From Streptosporangiaceae bacterium (GTDB lineage: Bacteria; Actinomycetota; Actinomycetes; Streptosporangiales; Streptosporangiaceae), in the NCBI GenBank assembly GCA_030039095.1, contig JASHQP010000582.1:1-16264 (forward strand): a DNA stretch of 16,264 nucleotides, in the 5' to 3' direction. Both the position numbers and the translations under genes were made by a program. Of the stretch, positions 1 through 7,229 are shown piece by piece. A model generated the notes under the pieces. The model worked only from the letters and a program-made list of their open reading frames with translations. It was not told the DNA's origin and ran no database searches. Every line of letters begins with the position of its first letter. Within the stretch, counting starts at the first letter, position 1.

Positions 1-76
1 GGTTTGGGGGGGTCGCCCCCCCGGGCCAGCACCGATCGGGGGGGTTTGGGGGGGTCGCCCCCCCGGGCCAGCACCG
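1..76. repeat. 42-bp tandem repeat with G7/C7 hairpins
   Basis: Two copies of a 34-base core (1-34 and 43-76) repeat with a period of 42 bases and reach the window edge. Each copy holds a perfect hairpin, seven G, loop TCG, seven C, at 6-22 and 48-64. The period is a multiple of three, so the fadD19 frame passes through both copies, encoding a 14-residue Gly/Pro-rich unit. More copies may lie to the left. It could be a coding minisatellite, an invading intergenic repeat, or an assembly-end artefact. Confidence 0.85.
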
Positions 77-453
77 GTGCCGCGCAGGCCGGGAGCTGTC
101 GCCGCCGCGGCGGCCCGCGGCGCGTACTGCCGGTCACAGACCAGCGCGACCAGGTCGGCGTCGGCGAACATGTACTGCAGTTCGCTGGCGGTGAACCGGT
201 AGTTGATGTTGATCGCGGCGGCGCGAAGCTTGCACGACGCGAGGATCGTCTCGCCCGCCTCGATCGAGTTGTGCGCGTAGAGCCCGACGTGGTCCCCGGC
301 GCCAACGCCGAGCCCGGCCAGGTAGTGGGCCAGCCGGCTGGTGCGCTCGTCCAGCTCGCTGTAGGTCACCTGCTGCTCACCCGACACCAGCGCGACGCGC
401 TCACCGAATACGTCGGCGGCATGCTCGAATAGGTCGGCGAAGTTGAGAGCCAT
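1..453 (-). CDS. fadD19: FadD19-like acyl-CoA synthetase, N-terminal part (cut by window edge)
   Basis: The minus-strand frame is open from ATG at 453 to the left edge (151 codons). It begins MALNFADLFEHAADVFGERV and continues with TYSELDERTSRLAHYLAGLG, VGLYAHNSIE and ELQYMFADADLVALV, the N-terminal pattern of AMP-forming acyl-CoA synthetases. The ATP-binding signature and catalytic domain lie outside the window. From memory this segment resembles mycobacterial FadD19, which activates sterol side chains, especially C24-branched ones. The divergent echA19 neighbour and the KstR-like palindrome only 11 bases upstream of the start support the assignment. No clear Shine-Dalgarno is seen, so the message may have a very short leader. 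After about residue 124 the frame enters a 14-codon repeat (GAGPGGRPPQTPPI) that I do not know from this family; the gene may be expanded, disrupted or misassembled there. Family is confident; the FadD19 subfamily is inferred. Confidence 0.72.
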   Translation of the reverse strand, partial: MALNFADLFEHAADVFGERVALVSGEQQVTYSELDERTSRLAHYLAGLGVGAGDHVGLYAHNSIEAGETILASCKLRAAAININYRFTASELQYMFADADLVALVCDRQYAPRAAAAATAPGLRGTGAGPGGRPPQTPPIGAGPGGRPPQT

Positions 454-464
454 GGGTAAGAAAT

Positions 465-478
465 TAGAACGTGTTACT
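465..478. promoter_or_regulatory. KstR-like operator (one mismatch)
   Basis: TAGAACGTGTTACT fits the KstR consensus TNNAACNNGTTNNA at every fixed position except the last (T instead of A). It lies between the divergent fadD19 start (453) and echA19 start (511), where one TetR-family dimer could control both. The consensus is recalled from the mycobacterial and rhodococcal cholesterol regulon; binding here is inferred. Confidence 0.6.
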
Positions 479-510
479 GTTCTGGGCAACTCCCGGAAGG
501 CGGCTGCGTC

Positions 511-1314
511 ATGACTGCGACAGGCACCGGGGCGCCGCACGCGCTGATCGAGCGGCAGGGTCACGTCCTTGTCGTGACGATGAACCGTCCCGAGGCGCGC
601 AACGCGCTGAGCGGCCCGATGATGGCCCTGATGCGCGAGGCGTGGGACCAGGTGGACAACGACCCCGGCATCCGCGTCTGCATCCTGACCGGGGCCGGGG
701 GCGTGTTCTGCGCCGGTGCCGATCTGAAGGCCATGACCCGGTCGCACCCCGGCGACGCGTTCAAGGCTGGTGAACTTGATCTTTCGGTCATCGACGCCCT
801 GCTGAAGGGCCGGCGGCTGACCAAGCCACTGATCGCGGCCGTCGAGGGACCCGCGATCGCCGGGGGCACCGAGATCCTGCAGGCCACGGACGTCCGCGTG
901 GCGGGCGAGAGCGCGAGGTTCGGCGTCTCCGAGGCCCGCTGGGGCCTGTTCCCGCTCGGCGGGTCGGCGGTCCGGCTGCCGCGGCAGGTCCCGTACACGG
1001 TCGCCGCCGACCTGCTGCTGACCGGCCGTCACATCAGCGCGGCCGAGGCGCTCCGGGTCGGCCTGATCGGCCACGTGGTCCCCGACGGCCAGGCACTCGC
1101 CACCGCGCTCGAGATCGCGGAGACGATCGCGGCGAACGGCCCGGTCGCCGTCCGGGCGATCCTGCGCACGATCCGGGAGACCGAGGGCATGCCCGAGAAC
1201 GAGGCGTTCGCCGTCGAAGCGAAGATCGGCATGGCGGTGTTCGCGAGCGAGGACGCGAAGGAAGGGCCGCGGGCGTTCAGCGAGAAGCGCAGGCCTGTTT
1301 TCCGCGATCGCTGA
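511..1314 (+). CDS. echA19: EchA19-like enoyl-CoA hydratase of sterol side-chain beta-oxidation
   Basis: A complete 267-residue crotonase-family protein, normal family length. Visible elements are the N-terminal [14 protein letters not shown] (21-34), the oxyanion-loop segment CAGADLKAM (67-75), the second loop GPAIAGGTE (113-121), and Glu121 and Glu141 at the places of the two catalytic glutamates of classic enoyl-CoA hydratases. The stretches [19 protein letters not shown] and [13 protein letters not shown] closely resemble M. tuberculosis EchA19 as I recall it, a hydratase of steroid enoyl-CoA side chains. The predicted role is hydration of 2-enoyl-CoA intermediates in the cytoplasm. The ATG is preceded by GGAAGG at 495-500. 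It is divergent from fadD19 across a KstR-like box, as in mycobacteria, and convergent with the YihY gene downstream. Family is near certain; orthology to EchA19 is very likely. Confidence 0.9.
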   Translation: MTATGTGAPHALIERQGHVLVVTMNRPEARNALSGPMMALMREAWDQVDNDPGIRVCILTGAGGVFCAGADLKAMTRSHPGDAFKAGELDLSVIDALLKGRRLTKPLIAAVEGPAIAGGTEILQATDVRVAGESARFGVSEARWGLFPLGGSAVRLPRQVPYTVAADLLLTGRHISAAEALRVGLIGHVVPDGQALATALEIAETIAANGPVAVRAILRTIRETEGMPENEAFAVEAKIGMAVFASEDAKEGPRAFSEKRRPVFRDR

Positions 1315-1324
1315 ACGGGCGGCC

Positions 1325-1386
1325 CGGGTGCCGCTGCGGGTGCGGCGCGGGTGCCGCTGCCGGAGGCGCCCCGGGTGTGCCGCTGC
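1325..1386. repeat. Short GC-rich direct repeats between convergent genes
   Basis: CGGGTGCCGCTGC occurs perfectly at 1325-1337 and 1348-1360, with a third copy at 1372-1386 that has two extra bases. The repeats fill the gap between the 3' ends of echA19 and the YihY gene. GCCGC and GCGGC arms could pair, so transcription termination is possible, but no U-tract is present. Confidence 0.5.
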
Positions 1387-1404
1387 GGCGACGCCCCCGG
1401 TCTG

Positions 1405-2469
1405 CTAGCTGGGCGAACCGGCGGTGCCGTCCTGCCTGCTGTCGGCGGGCACGCCGCCCGGCTCGATCTGGTCGGGTGTCTGCGGCGTGCTGGCCGGCGC
1501 CGTGGCACTGGGCTTACGGTCGCGGAACTCCACCTTCACCCACTGCTCCGGGCGCCGCTGGTTCTGCAGCGCCTGCAGCGCCATGCTGGCCCGGTCGGCC
1601 TCGGTGAGCGGCGGCTGGACGATCGCCCGCGGCCACAGGCGCCTGGCCAGCACCACGTTGATCTCCGCGGAGTACACGGTGATCTGGACGGCCAGGTAGA
1701 TCCAGGCGAGCAGGCCGAGCACGGTCGCGAACACGCCGTACACCGAGTCGCTGTGCAGGAAGTGATGCACCAGGTAGGTGCCGAGGATCTGCAGCAGCGT
1801 CCAGAGGATGCCGGCGGTGACCGCACCGGGCACCAGCCGCTGCGTGGGCACGGTCTTCGGGGTCAGCACCCGGAACGCGCCGACGTACATGCCGATGTTC
1901 ACCAGCGCGGCGACGACCTCGGCGAGCACCGCCAGGACGGCCGCCTTCTGCCCGTACGTGTTCAGGCTGGCCAGCAGCGTGGTCACGATCACGCCCGCGC
2001 CGAGCAGGCTGATGAACAGCAGTGCGCGGCCGAGCCGCGGCACGAATCCTGGCCTGGCCGGCCCGGGCAGGTTCCAGACCTGTTCCATCGTGAAGAGGCC
2101 GGCCTGGGCCAGCCCGGTGGAGCCCCAGATCAGCCCGGCAATCCCCACGATCAGCCCGATAACGCTGTGCCGCTGCAGCTCGTGTACGTTGCCGGTCAGC
2201 TGGGCGCCGATCGCCGGTACCTGCCTGGCCACGGTCGTCAGCACATCGGCGCGGAAGCCCGGGTTCACGGCGGCAACCAGGCCCAGGGCGGTAACCAGGA
2301 TCAGCAGCAGGGGGAACAATGACACGAATGCGGAGTATGCGAGGTTCGAGGCGAGCACTCCGCCGTTGTCGTCGCCGTACTTCTTGATGACGCCGAACAC
2401 GAAGGCGGTCGGCGTGAACCGCCGCTGCGTGTGGTCTACTGCCCGGATCGCTCGCTCGACCGGATTCAT
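1405..2469 (-). CDS. YihY/virulence factor BrkB-family inner membrane protein
   Basis: 354 residues beginning MNPVERAIRAVDHTQRRFTP. The segment GVLASNLAYSAFVSLFPLLL (37-56) is the hallmark of the YihY/BrkB family, once misnamed ribonuclease BN. About six hydrophobic segments are visible near residues 47-68, 102-122, 146-170, 176-200, 212-236 and 245-270, with YSAEINVVLARR just after the last. A hydrophilic tail of about 80 residues, rich in Pro, Ala and Thr, follows. No enzymatic function is established for the family; it is an integral membrane protein of unclear role. ATG at 2469 is chosen because the conserved N-terminus starts there, although no strong Shine-Dalgarno is seen. A strong hairpin (2513-2545) separates it from the upstream DUF1445 gene, so it probably has its own promoter. 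Confidence 0.9.
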   Translation of the reverse strand: MNPVERAIRAVDHTQRRFTPTAFVFGVIKKYGDDNGGVLASNLAYSAFVSLFPLLLILVTALGLVAAVNPGFRADVLTTVARQVPAIGAQLTGNVHELQRHSVIGLIVGIAGLIWGSTGLAQAGLFTMEQVWNLPGPARPGFVPRLGRALLFISLLGAGVIVTTLLASLNTYGQKAAVLAVLAEVVAALVNIGMYVGAFRVLTPKTVPTQRLVPGAVTAGILWTLLQILGTYLVHHFLHSDSVYGVFATVLGLLAWIYLAVQITVYSAEINVVLARRLWPRAIVQPPLTEADRASMALQALQNQRRPEQWVKVEFRDRKPSATAPASTPQTPDQIEPGGVPADSRQDGTAGSPS

Positions 2470-2512
2470 CGGCGTTCACCCGCTTCTGCCTGCGCTTTCT
2501 GGCTGCCCGCTG

Positions 2513-2545
2513 CCGGGCCGGCCAAACAAGAGCGGGCCGGCCCGG
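2513..2545 (-). terminator. Strong hairpin after the DUF1445 gene
   Basis: Perfect 11-bp arms CCGGGCCGGCC (2513-2523) and GGCCGGCCCGG (2535-2545) enclose an 11-base loop. The hairpin begins three bases past the minus-strand stop at 2549, where a terminator of the methyltransferase-TetR-DUF1445 operon would be. There is no U-tract, as is common in GC-rich actinobacteria. Confidence 0.6.
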
Positions 2546-2548
2546 GCC

Positions 2549-3322
2549 TCAGACCGCGTAGGCCTCGTCACGGACGTCGGTGATGAACATGTGCCCCGGC
2601 GCGTGGGTGATCGCGAATTCCAGGCCCGCCCGGGCCAGCGCGACCTGCGGGGTGACTCCGCAGGCCCAGAACACGGGCACGTCCCCGTCCCGGAAGTCCA
2701 CCGGGTCCCCGAAATCCGGCTGGGACAGATCCGCTATGCCGAGGTCAGCCGGGCTGCCGACGTGCACCGGCGCGCCATGCACCGCCGGGTACCGGGCGGT
2801 GACCGCGACCGCGACAGGGACCAGGTCCCCGGGTACCGGCCGCATCGACACCACGAGGGGGCCCGCGAAGATCCCGCCCGGCCGGCACTGGTCGCCGGTG
2901 ATGAACATGGGCACGTTGCGCCCCTGCTCGACGTGGCGGACGGGCACGCCAGCGGCGAGGAGTGCCTGCTCGAACGTGAAGCTGCAGCCGATCAGGAACG
3001 TCATCAGGTCCGCGCGCCAGTACCGGCTGGCGTCCTGCGGCTCGGCGACGCACTGCCCGTTTTCCCAGACCCGGTACGCCGGCAGGTCGGTCCTCAGATC
3101 GGCACCTGGGGCCAGGCAGGTGACGGGGCTTCCCGCGTCGGTGACGTCAAGGAGCGGGCAGGGCTTCGGGTTGCGCTGGGCGAACAGCATGAAGTCCAGG
3201 GCGACGTCGCGCGGCAGCGCGACGAGGTTGGCCTGGGCGTAGCCCGGCGCCCAGGCGGCGGTCGGCGTCCGGCACCCGGCGCGGAAGCGGCCCCGTGCCT
3301 CGGCCGGCGAGACGGAGATCAT
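2549..3322 (-). CDS. DUF1445 (YcsI family) putative hydro-lyase
   Basis: 257 residues, the usual length for this family, whose members are annotated as putative hydro-lyases related to D-glutamate cyclase. Characteristic segments are [14 protein letters not shown] (24-37), [10 protein letters not shown] (109-118), [11 protein letters not shown] (136-146), FWACGVTPQ (218-226) and [12 protein letters not shown] (238-249). The substrate cannot be read from the sequence. The start at 3322 is chosen because AGGAGG stands five bases before that ATG. An in-frame ATG at 3349, nine codons upstream, overlaps the TetR stop as ATGA and could also be used; either way translation is probably coupled to the TetR gene. 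It is the last gene of a three-gene operon that ends at the hairpin at 2513-2545. Confidence 0.87.
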   Translation of the reverse strand: MISVSPAEARGRFRAGCRTPTAAWAPGYAQANLVALPRDVALDFMLFAQRNPKPCPLLDVTDAGSPVTCLAPGADLRTDLPAYRVWENGQCVAEPQDASRYWRADLMTFLIGCSFTFEQALLAAGVPVRHVEQGRNVPMFITGDQCRPGGIFAGPLVVSMRPVPGDLVPVAVAVTARYPAVHGAPVHVGSPADLGIADLSQPDFGDPVDFRDGDVPVFWACGVTPQVALARAGLEFAITHAPGHMFITDVRDEAYAV

Positions 3323-3345
3323 GGGCACCTCCTGGCCGTGGGATG

Positions 3346-4077
3346 TCATGGGCCGCCGCTGCCGTAGCGCCCGCCGCCGGGGCCCCCCGGGCCGGCCTCC
3401 GGCCGCCCTTGACCATAGCCGCCGCCTCGTATGGCCGACGGGCTGGGGGCGCGGTCCTGGGCGTCGGGCTGTCGCGGCGACCGGACGAGCGCCTCGATCA
3501 GGCTGAGCACCGCGGCGATGTAGCCGTCGACCTCGAGCTTCGGGTCCCATGCCTGCTGCAGGACCAGGCCCTGGAAGAGCGACACGCAGACCCGCGCCGC
3601 GCCGTCCGGGTCAAGGTCCTCCGGCAGGGTTCCGTCGCGCTGGCCGCGCCGGAACAGCGCAGCCAGGATCGCGACCGGCTCGTCGATGCCGCCGCGGACG
3701 ATGCCCATGACGCGCTCGTCGCGCAGGGCTTCGCCCCAGACCTGCACGGTGACCCGGCGCCACTGCTGCTCCCGTGGGTCGGCCAGGCGTCCCAGCGAGA
3801 CGCCCGCGAGCCTGCGCAACCCTTCGGCGACGTCGTCGGAGGTGCCCACCTCCGCGAAGGCCGCGGCCTCGGCGGCGTGATGCTCGGCGGCGATCGCCGC
3901 CACGATGTCCTCCTTGGACGGGAAGTACCGGTAGATCGCCCCGGCGCTCAGCCCGGTCTCGCGGACGATGTCCTGCATCGTAGTGCGGTGGAAGCCCTCC
4001 CTGGCGAAGCACCGGATCGCGGCGTCGGTGATCTGACGCCGCCGCGACTGCAGGTAGCTCTCGGCCACGCGCGGCAT
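3346..4077 (-). CDS. TetR/AcrR-family transcriptional regulator
   Basis: 243 residues. The N-terminal DNA-binding domain reads [20 protein letters not shown] and then [20 protein letters not shown], with the helix-turn-helix at about 34-53, typical of TetR. The ligand-binding half (about 60-200) is helical and not diagnostic of an effector. Residues 201-243 form an unusual Gly/Pro/Arg-rich tail, absent from most TetR proteins and probably disordered. The ATG lies one base after the methyltransferase stop (TGA-C-ATG), and its own stop overlaps a possible ATG of the DUF1445 gene. It therefore probably acts on the operon it sits in. It does not look like KstR itself by its N-terminus, as far as I can judge from memory. 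Confidence 0.92.
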   Translation of the reverse strand: MPRVAESYLQSRRRQITDAAIRCFAREGFHRTTMQDIVRETGLSAGAIYRYFPSKEDIVAAIAAEHHAAEAAAFAEVGTSDDVAEGLRRLAGVSLGRLADPREQQWRRVTVQVWGEALRDERVMGIVRGGIDEPVAILAALFRRGQRDGTLPEDLDPDGAARVCVSLFQGLVLQQAWDPKLEVDGYIAAVLSLIEALVRSPRQPDAQDRAPSPSAIRGGGYGQGRPEAGPGGPGGGRYGSGGP

Positions 4078-4078
4078 G

Positions 4079-4954
4079 TCAGGCCCGCCTCGACTGGACC
4101 ACGTGGTAGTAGGCGGGGGCGCTCGGGCAGGCGCCGGCCGGGTAGAAGCGCTCCGCCGCGTCGCGGACCACCGTGTCCGATTCCAGTTCGAGGCCCCGGT
4201 CCCTCAGGTAGCCGGGCACCTCCCCGGGATGCAGCCCGAACGTGAGAGGTTCGCCGACCCGGCGTACGGCACGCAATGTGGTCGTGGCGCCCTCGAAGGC
4301 CGCTGACCCGTCGAGCATCCCTCGGTCGACGTACGTGAACAACACCGGCGAGCCCGGCGCGATCGCCGAGGCCAGGAAGCCGAACGTGGCGTCCACCGAG
4401 GCCGCGTCGAGGTAGTTCGTGACCCCCTCCCACAGCACCAGGGTCGCCGCGCCCGACGCGAATCCGGCCGCGGCGAGCTTCGTGGCCGGATCGCCGGCGC
4501 CGAAGTCCACCGGGACGAAGTGAACGCTGGCCGGGATCGGCACCGACCCGCGCCGCAGGATGCGCCGCTTGGCCGCCTGCGTGGCCGGGTGGTCGACCTC
4601 GAAGACCGCGACGTCGCCCACCTGCGTGAGGCGGTACGCACGGCTGTCGAAGCCGGCGCCAAGGATCAGGACCTGCCGGACGCCGGGAAGAGCAGCTACT
4701 ACCGCCTCGTCGATCAGCCGGGTGCGGGCGACCACGCCGCCGCGCACGCAGGGCCAGCGGCGGTCGATCACCGACTCGATCAGGCGGCGCGCGGGCGGCA
4801 CGCGCCCCGCCGCGGCCAGCACCCGGAACTCCGGGGTGAGGAACCTGACCGCCAGGGGGTCGTCGGCCACGCGCTCGGCGGCCGGCCGGCGTGCCTCGAG
4901 CGCGCGGAACAGCGCGTTCTGGCGGGCGGTCCGGCTCGGCTGTCCAGCACGCAT
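4079..4954 (-). CDS. Class I SAM-dependent methyltransferase, LCMT/TIGR00027 type
   Basis: 291 residues. The sequence holds the leucine-carboxyl-methyltransferase-like pattern seen in actinobacterial putative SAM methyltransferases: RTRLIDEAV (78-86), the SAM-binding LGAGFDSRAYRL (98-109), FEVDHPATQAAK (118-129), VPVDF (147-151) and LWEGVTNYL (174-182). The methyl acceptor is unknown. ATG at 4954 is chosen because GGAGAGGG lies about six bases upstream and the family N-terminus (RTA...NALFRALE) follows; the frame is open further upstream, but only through repeat sequence. It heads the operon methyltransferase-TetR-DUF1445 with a one-base gap to the TetR gene. Confidence 0.88.
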   Translation of the reverse strand: MRAGQPSRTARQNALFRALEARRPAAERVADDPLAVRFLTPEFRVLAAAGRVPPARRLIESVIDRRWPCVRGGVVARTRLIDEAVVAALPGVRQVLILGAGFDSRAYRLTQVGDVAVFEVDHPATQAAKRRILRRGSVPIPASVHFVPVDFGAGDPATKLAAAGFASGAATLVLWEGVTNYLDAASVDATFGFLASAIAPGSPVLFTYVDRGMLDGSAAFEGATTTLRAVRRVGEPLTFGLHPGEVPGYLRDRGLELESDTVVRDAAERFYPAGACPSAPAYYHVVQSRRA

Positions 4955-4991
4955 CGCAGCCCTCTCCGTTATAAAAAGCGGATGTCCGTTC

Positions 4992-5020
4992 ACTTTAGAC
5001 TCCGGGACTGGACAGGTCAA
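4992..5020 (-). promoter_or_regulatory. Candidate promoter of the methyltransferase operon
   Basis: On the minus strand TTGACC (5020-5015) and TAAAGT (4997-4992) are separated by exactly 17 bases, close to the sigma-70-type consensus. They lie about 38 bases upstream of the ATG at 4954, which leaves room for the visible Shine-Dalgarno. Confidence 0.45.
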
Positions 5021-5030
5021 CGACGCGAGG

Positions 5031-5100
5031 CGGGCCGAGCCGGGCCGAGCCGGGCCGAGCCGGGCCGAGCCGCGCCGGACCGGGCCGCGCCGGGATCGCA
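5031..5100. repeat. 10-bp tandem repeat between divergent promoters
   Basis: Four perfect consecutive copies of CGGGCCGAGC fill 5031-5070, followed by three decayed copies to 5100. The array sits between the methyltransferase promoter and the KstR-like box at 5107, so copy number would change the spacing of the two control regions. No protein is supported here. Confidence 0.85.
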
Positions 5101-5106
5101 TGAATC

Positions 5107-5120
5107 TAGAACACGTTCTA
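5107..5120. promoter_or_regulatory. KstR-like operator (perfect palindrome)
   Basis: TAGAACACGTTCTA is a perfect 14-base palindrome that meets every fixed position of the KstR consensus TNNAACNNGTTNNA. It is 77 bases upstream of the DUF35 gene start, a plausible promoter-proximal place for repression of the DUF35-ltp4-ltp3 operon. Its position relative to the -10 was not determined. Confidence 0.75.
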
Positions 5121-5174
5121 TGTATGAGTCAACGAGAATCAGCGGGCTGGCCTGCGGTTGTTGCCGGGCAGCAC

Positions 5175-5188
5175 GGAAACATGTTTCA
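5175..5188. promoter_or_regulatory. Second KstR-like palindrome near the DUF35 gene start
   Basis: The perfect 12-base palindrome GAAACATGTTTC (5176-5187) carries the AACNNGTT core. It fits the KstR consensus except for its first base (G instead of T). It ends nine bases before the GTG start, replacing the region where a Shine-Dalgarno would be expected. It may be an auxiliary operator or unrelated symmetry. Confidence 0.4.
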
Positions 5189-5197
5189 CTCTGAACC

Positions 5198-6163
5198 GTG
5201 ACCCAGCCGCTGCGCGCTCCCCTGGAGATCGGGTTCGACTACACCCGCTCGCTCGGCCCGACGCTGAGCCGGTTCATGGCTGCCCTTGCCGACCGGCGGA
5301 TCCTCGGCTCGCGGGGGGCCGACGGCCGGGTGCACGCGCCGCCGTTCGAGTTCGACCCGGTGACGTTCGGCCCGCCGGGCGATCTGGTGCCGGTCGGCCC
5401 GGACGGCACGGTGACGACCTGGTCGTGGGCACCGCAGCCGCTCGAGGGCCAGCCGCTGGCGTACCCGTTCGCGTGGGCGCTGATCCGGCTGGACGGCGCG
5501 GACACCGCGATGCTGCACGCGGTCGACGCGGGCTCGGCGGCGGCGATGCGGACCGGGATGCGGGTCCGGCCACGGTGGGCCGAGCACCGGGCCGGGAACA
5601 TCCGCGACATCGAGTGCTTCGAGCCGCTGTCCGGCTCCCCGGAACCAGAGGGGCCAGCGGCTGACGAGGCCGGCACGCCGGAGCCGGTTGCGATGATGAC
5701 CGCGCCGATGCGGCTGCACTACCAGCACACGGCGTCGCCCGAGGAGAGCAGGTTCCTGCGCGGGCTGGCCGGCGGGCGGCTGCTCGCGCAGCGCTGCCCG
5801 GCCTGCGGCAAGGTCTACATCCCGCCGCGCGGCGCCTGCCCCACCGACGGCGTGCCGACCACCGAGGAGGTGGAGCTGCCGGACCGCGGCATCGTGACCA
5901 CGTTCTGCGTGGTCAACGTCGACTACCCCGGGCAGCGGGTTTCCGCGCCGTACGTGGCTGCGGCGGTGCTGCTGGACGGGGCCGACATCCCGTTCCAGCA
6001 CCTGATCCTGGGCTGCGACCCGGACGAGGTCCGGATGGGGATGCGGGTGCGGGCCGAGTGGAAGCCGCGCGAGGAATGGGGGACGACGCTGGAGAACATC
6101 GACCACTTCCGCCCGACCGGGGAGCCGGACGCGCCGTACCAGAGCTTCTCCCACCACCTTTGA
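5198..6163 (+). CDS. Double-DUF35 (OB-fold, zinc ribbon) partner of Ltp aldolases, Rv3521-like
   Basis: 321 residues with two DUF35-type units. The first (about 20-143) lacks zinc cysteines. The second (about 183-305) has the ribbon CPACGKVYIPPRGACPTDG (200-218) followed by an OB-fold ending in VRAEWKPREEWGTTLENIDHF. Ligands Cys200, Cys203 and Cys214 are present, but the fourth position is Asp217. DUF35 proteins act as obligate partners of thiolase-fold enzymes; the DUF35 domain of ChsH2 forms the steroid side-chain aldolase with Ltp2. By position it should partner the ltp4 and ltp3 products just downstream, as Rv3521 neighbours Rv3522-Rv3523 in M. tuberculosis. The GTG start fits the conserved N-terminus; no clear Shine-Dalgarno precedes it. 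Its stop is 13 bases before the ltp4 GTG. Confidence 0.87.
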   Translation: MTQPLRAPLEIGFDYTRSLGPTLSRFMAALADRRILGSRGADGRVHAPPFEFDPVTFGPPGDLVPVGPDGTVTTWSWAPQPLEGQPLAYPFAWALIRLDGADTAMLHAVDAGSAAAMRTGMRVRPRWAEHRAGNIRDIECFEPLSGSPEPEGPAADEAGTPEPVAMMTAPMRLHYQHTASPEESRFLRGLAGGRLLAQRCPACGKVYIPPRGACPTDGVPTTEEVELPDRGIVTTFCVVNVDYPGQRVSAPYVAAAVLLDGADIPFQHLILGCDPDEVRMGMRVRAEWKPREEWGTTLENIDHFRPTGEPDAPYQSFSHHL

Positions 6164-6176
6164 GGACACCCAAATC

Positions 6177-7229
6177 GTGACCGACGTCGCCGTCATCGGC
6201 TTTGCTCAGTCTCCCGTGGAGCGGGAGGGCGCTGGCACCACCAGCGGGGTGGAGATGCTCGTGCCGATCTTCGCCGAGGTGCTGCAGGGCACGGGCCTGA
6301 CCAAGAACGACATCGGCTTCTGGTGCTCCGGCTCGTCGGACTACCTGGCCGGCCGGGCGTTCTCGTTCGTCTCGGCGGTCGACGCGATCGGCGCGGTCCC
6401 GCCCGTCGCCGAGTCGCACGTGGAGATGGACGCCGCCTGGGCGCTCTACGAGGCGTGGGTGAAGATCCTCATCGGCGACGCGGACGTCGCGCTGGCGTAC
6501 GGGTTCGGCAAGTCATCCGCCGGTGACCTGCGGCGGGTGCTCGCGCTGCAACTCGACCCGTACCTGCTGGCGCCGCTGTGGCCGGACTCGGTGAGCATCG
6601 CGGCGCTGCAGGCCAGGCTCGGGATCGACGCCGGGCTGTGGAGCGAGGCAGAGATGGCCGACGTCGCGGCGCGCAGCCGGGCGGCGGCAGCATCGAACCC
6701 CCGGGCGCAGCTGTCCGGCGAGGTCTCGGCCGAGAAGCTGCTCGGCCAGCCGTACGTCGCCGAACCGCTGCGCGCGCACGACTGCGCGCCGGTCGGCGAC
6801 GGCGCCGCTGTGGTGATCCTCGCCTCGGCGGAGCGGGCCAGCGAGCTGTGCGAGCGGCCCGCCTGGATCACCGGGTTCGAGCACCGGATCGACTCGGCAG
6901 CGCTGGGCGCGCGCGACCTGACCGCGGCGCCGTCGGCGGCAGCGGCCGCGCATGCCGCTGGAACCACGGGCGTCGAGGTCGCCGAACTGCACGCGCCGTT
7001 CACCCATCAGGAGATCCTGCTGCGCGGCGCGCTCGGCCTCGGTGACGGCGTCCGCATCAACCCGTCCGGTGGCGTGCTGTGCGGCAACCCGATGTTCGCC
7101 GCTGGCCTGGCCCGGATTGGCTGCGCCGCGCAGGAGATCATGTCCGGCCGCGCGGGCCGCGCGCTCGCCCATGCCACCAGCGGCCCGGCCCTGCAGCAGA
7201 ACCTCGTCTGCGTCATGGAGGCCCGATGA
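6177..7229 (+). CDS. ltp4: Ltp4-like thiolase-fold protein (putative sterol side-chain aldolase subunit)
   Basis: 350 residues of the SCP2-thiolase/lipid-transfer type. It begins DVAVIGFAQSPVER and carries NPSGGVLCGNPMFAAG (295-310), the thiolase C-terminal loop. The catalytic Cys region reads HVEMDAAWALYEAW (81-94) with no Cys, and the usual catalytic His-Pro is Asn304-Pro305. A thiolase reaction is therefore unlikely. Loss of these residues is what is described for Ltp2-type retro-aldolases. Ltp3 and Ltp4 of Rhodococcus were reported as needed for C24-branched sterol side-chain degradation, so this is probably one half of a cleavage enzyme with the DUF35 protein. The GTG start has GAGGAC nine bases upstream, overlapping the previous stop region. 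The stop overlaps an ATG (ATGA) leading into a 19-codon mini-frame before ltp3. Confidence 0.85.
   Translation: MTDVAVIGFAQSPVEREGAGTTSGVEMLVPIFAEVLQGTGLTKNDIGFWCSGSSDYLAGRAFSFVSAVDAIGAVPPVAESHVEMDAAWALYEAWVKILIGDADVALAYGFGKSSAGDLRRVLALQLDPYLLAPLWPDSVSIAALQARLGIDAGLWSEAEMADVAARSRAAAASNPRAQLSGEVSAEKLLGQPYVAEPLRAHDCAPVGDGAAVVILASAERASELCERPAWITGFEHRIDSAALGARDLTAAPSAAAAAHAAGTTGVEVAELHAPFTHQEILLRGALGLGDGVRINPSGGVLCGNPMFAAGLARIGCAAQEIMSGRAGRALAHATSGPALQQNLVCVMEAR

Noticed and set aside
1..76. Transcription terminator read from the G7/C7 hairpins
   Set aside because: The hairpins lie within an open fadD19 frame and repeat in tandem without a U-tract; a repeat is the more direct description.
1351..2322. 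Long plus-strand open frame opposite the YihY gene
   Set aside because: The opposite strand encodes a recognisable YihY membrane protein; the plus frame is Gln/Arg/His-rich antisense of GC-rich codons with no family pattern.
5031..5100. CRISPR array
   Set aside because: The units are 10 bases, directly abutting, with no spacers and no cas genes nearby.
5186..6196. Minus-strand open frame opposite the DUF35 gene
   Set aside because: Arg/His-rich antisense of a gene with a clear zinc ribbon and OB-fold; no plausible start or family.
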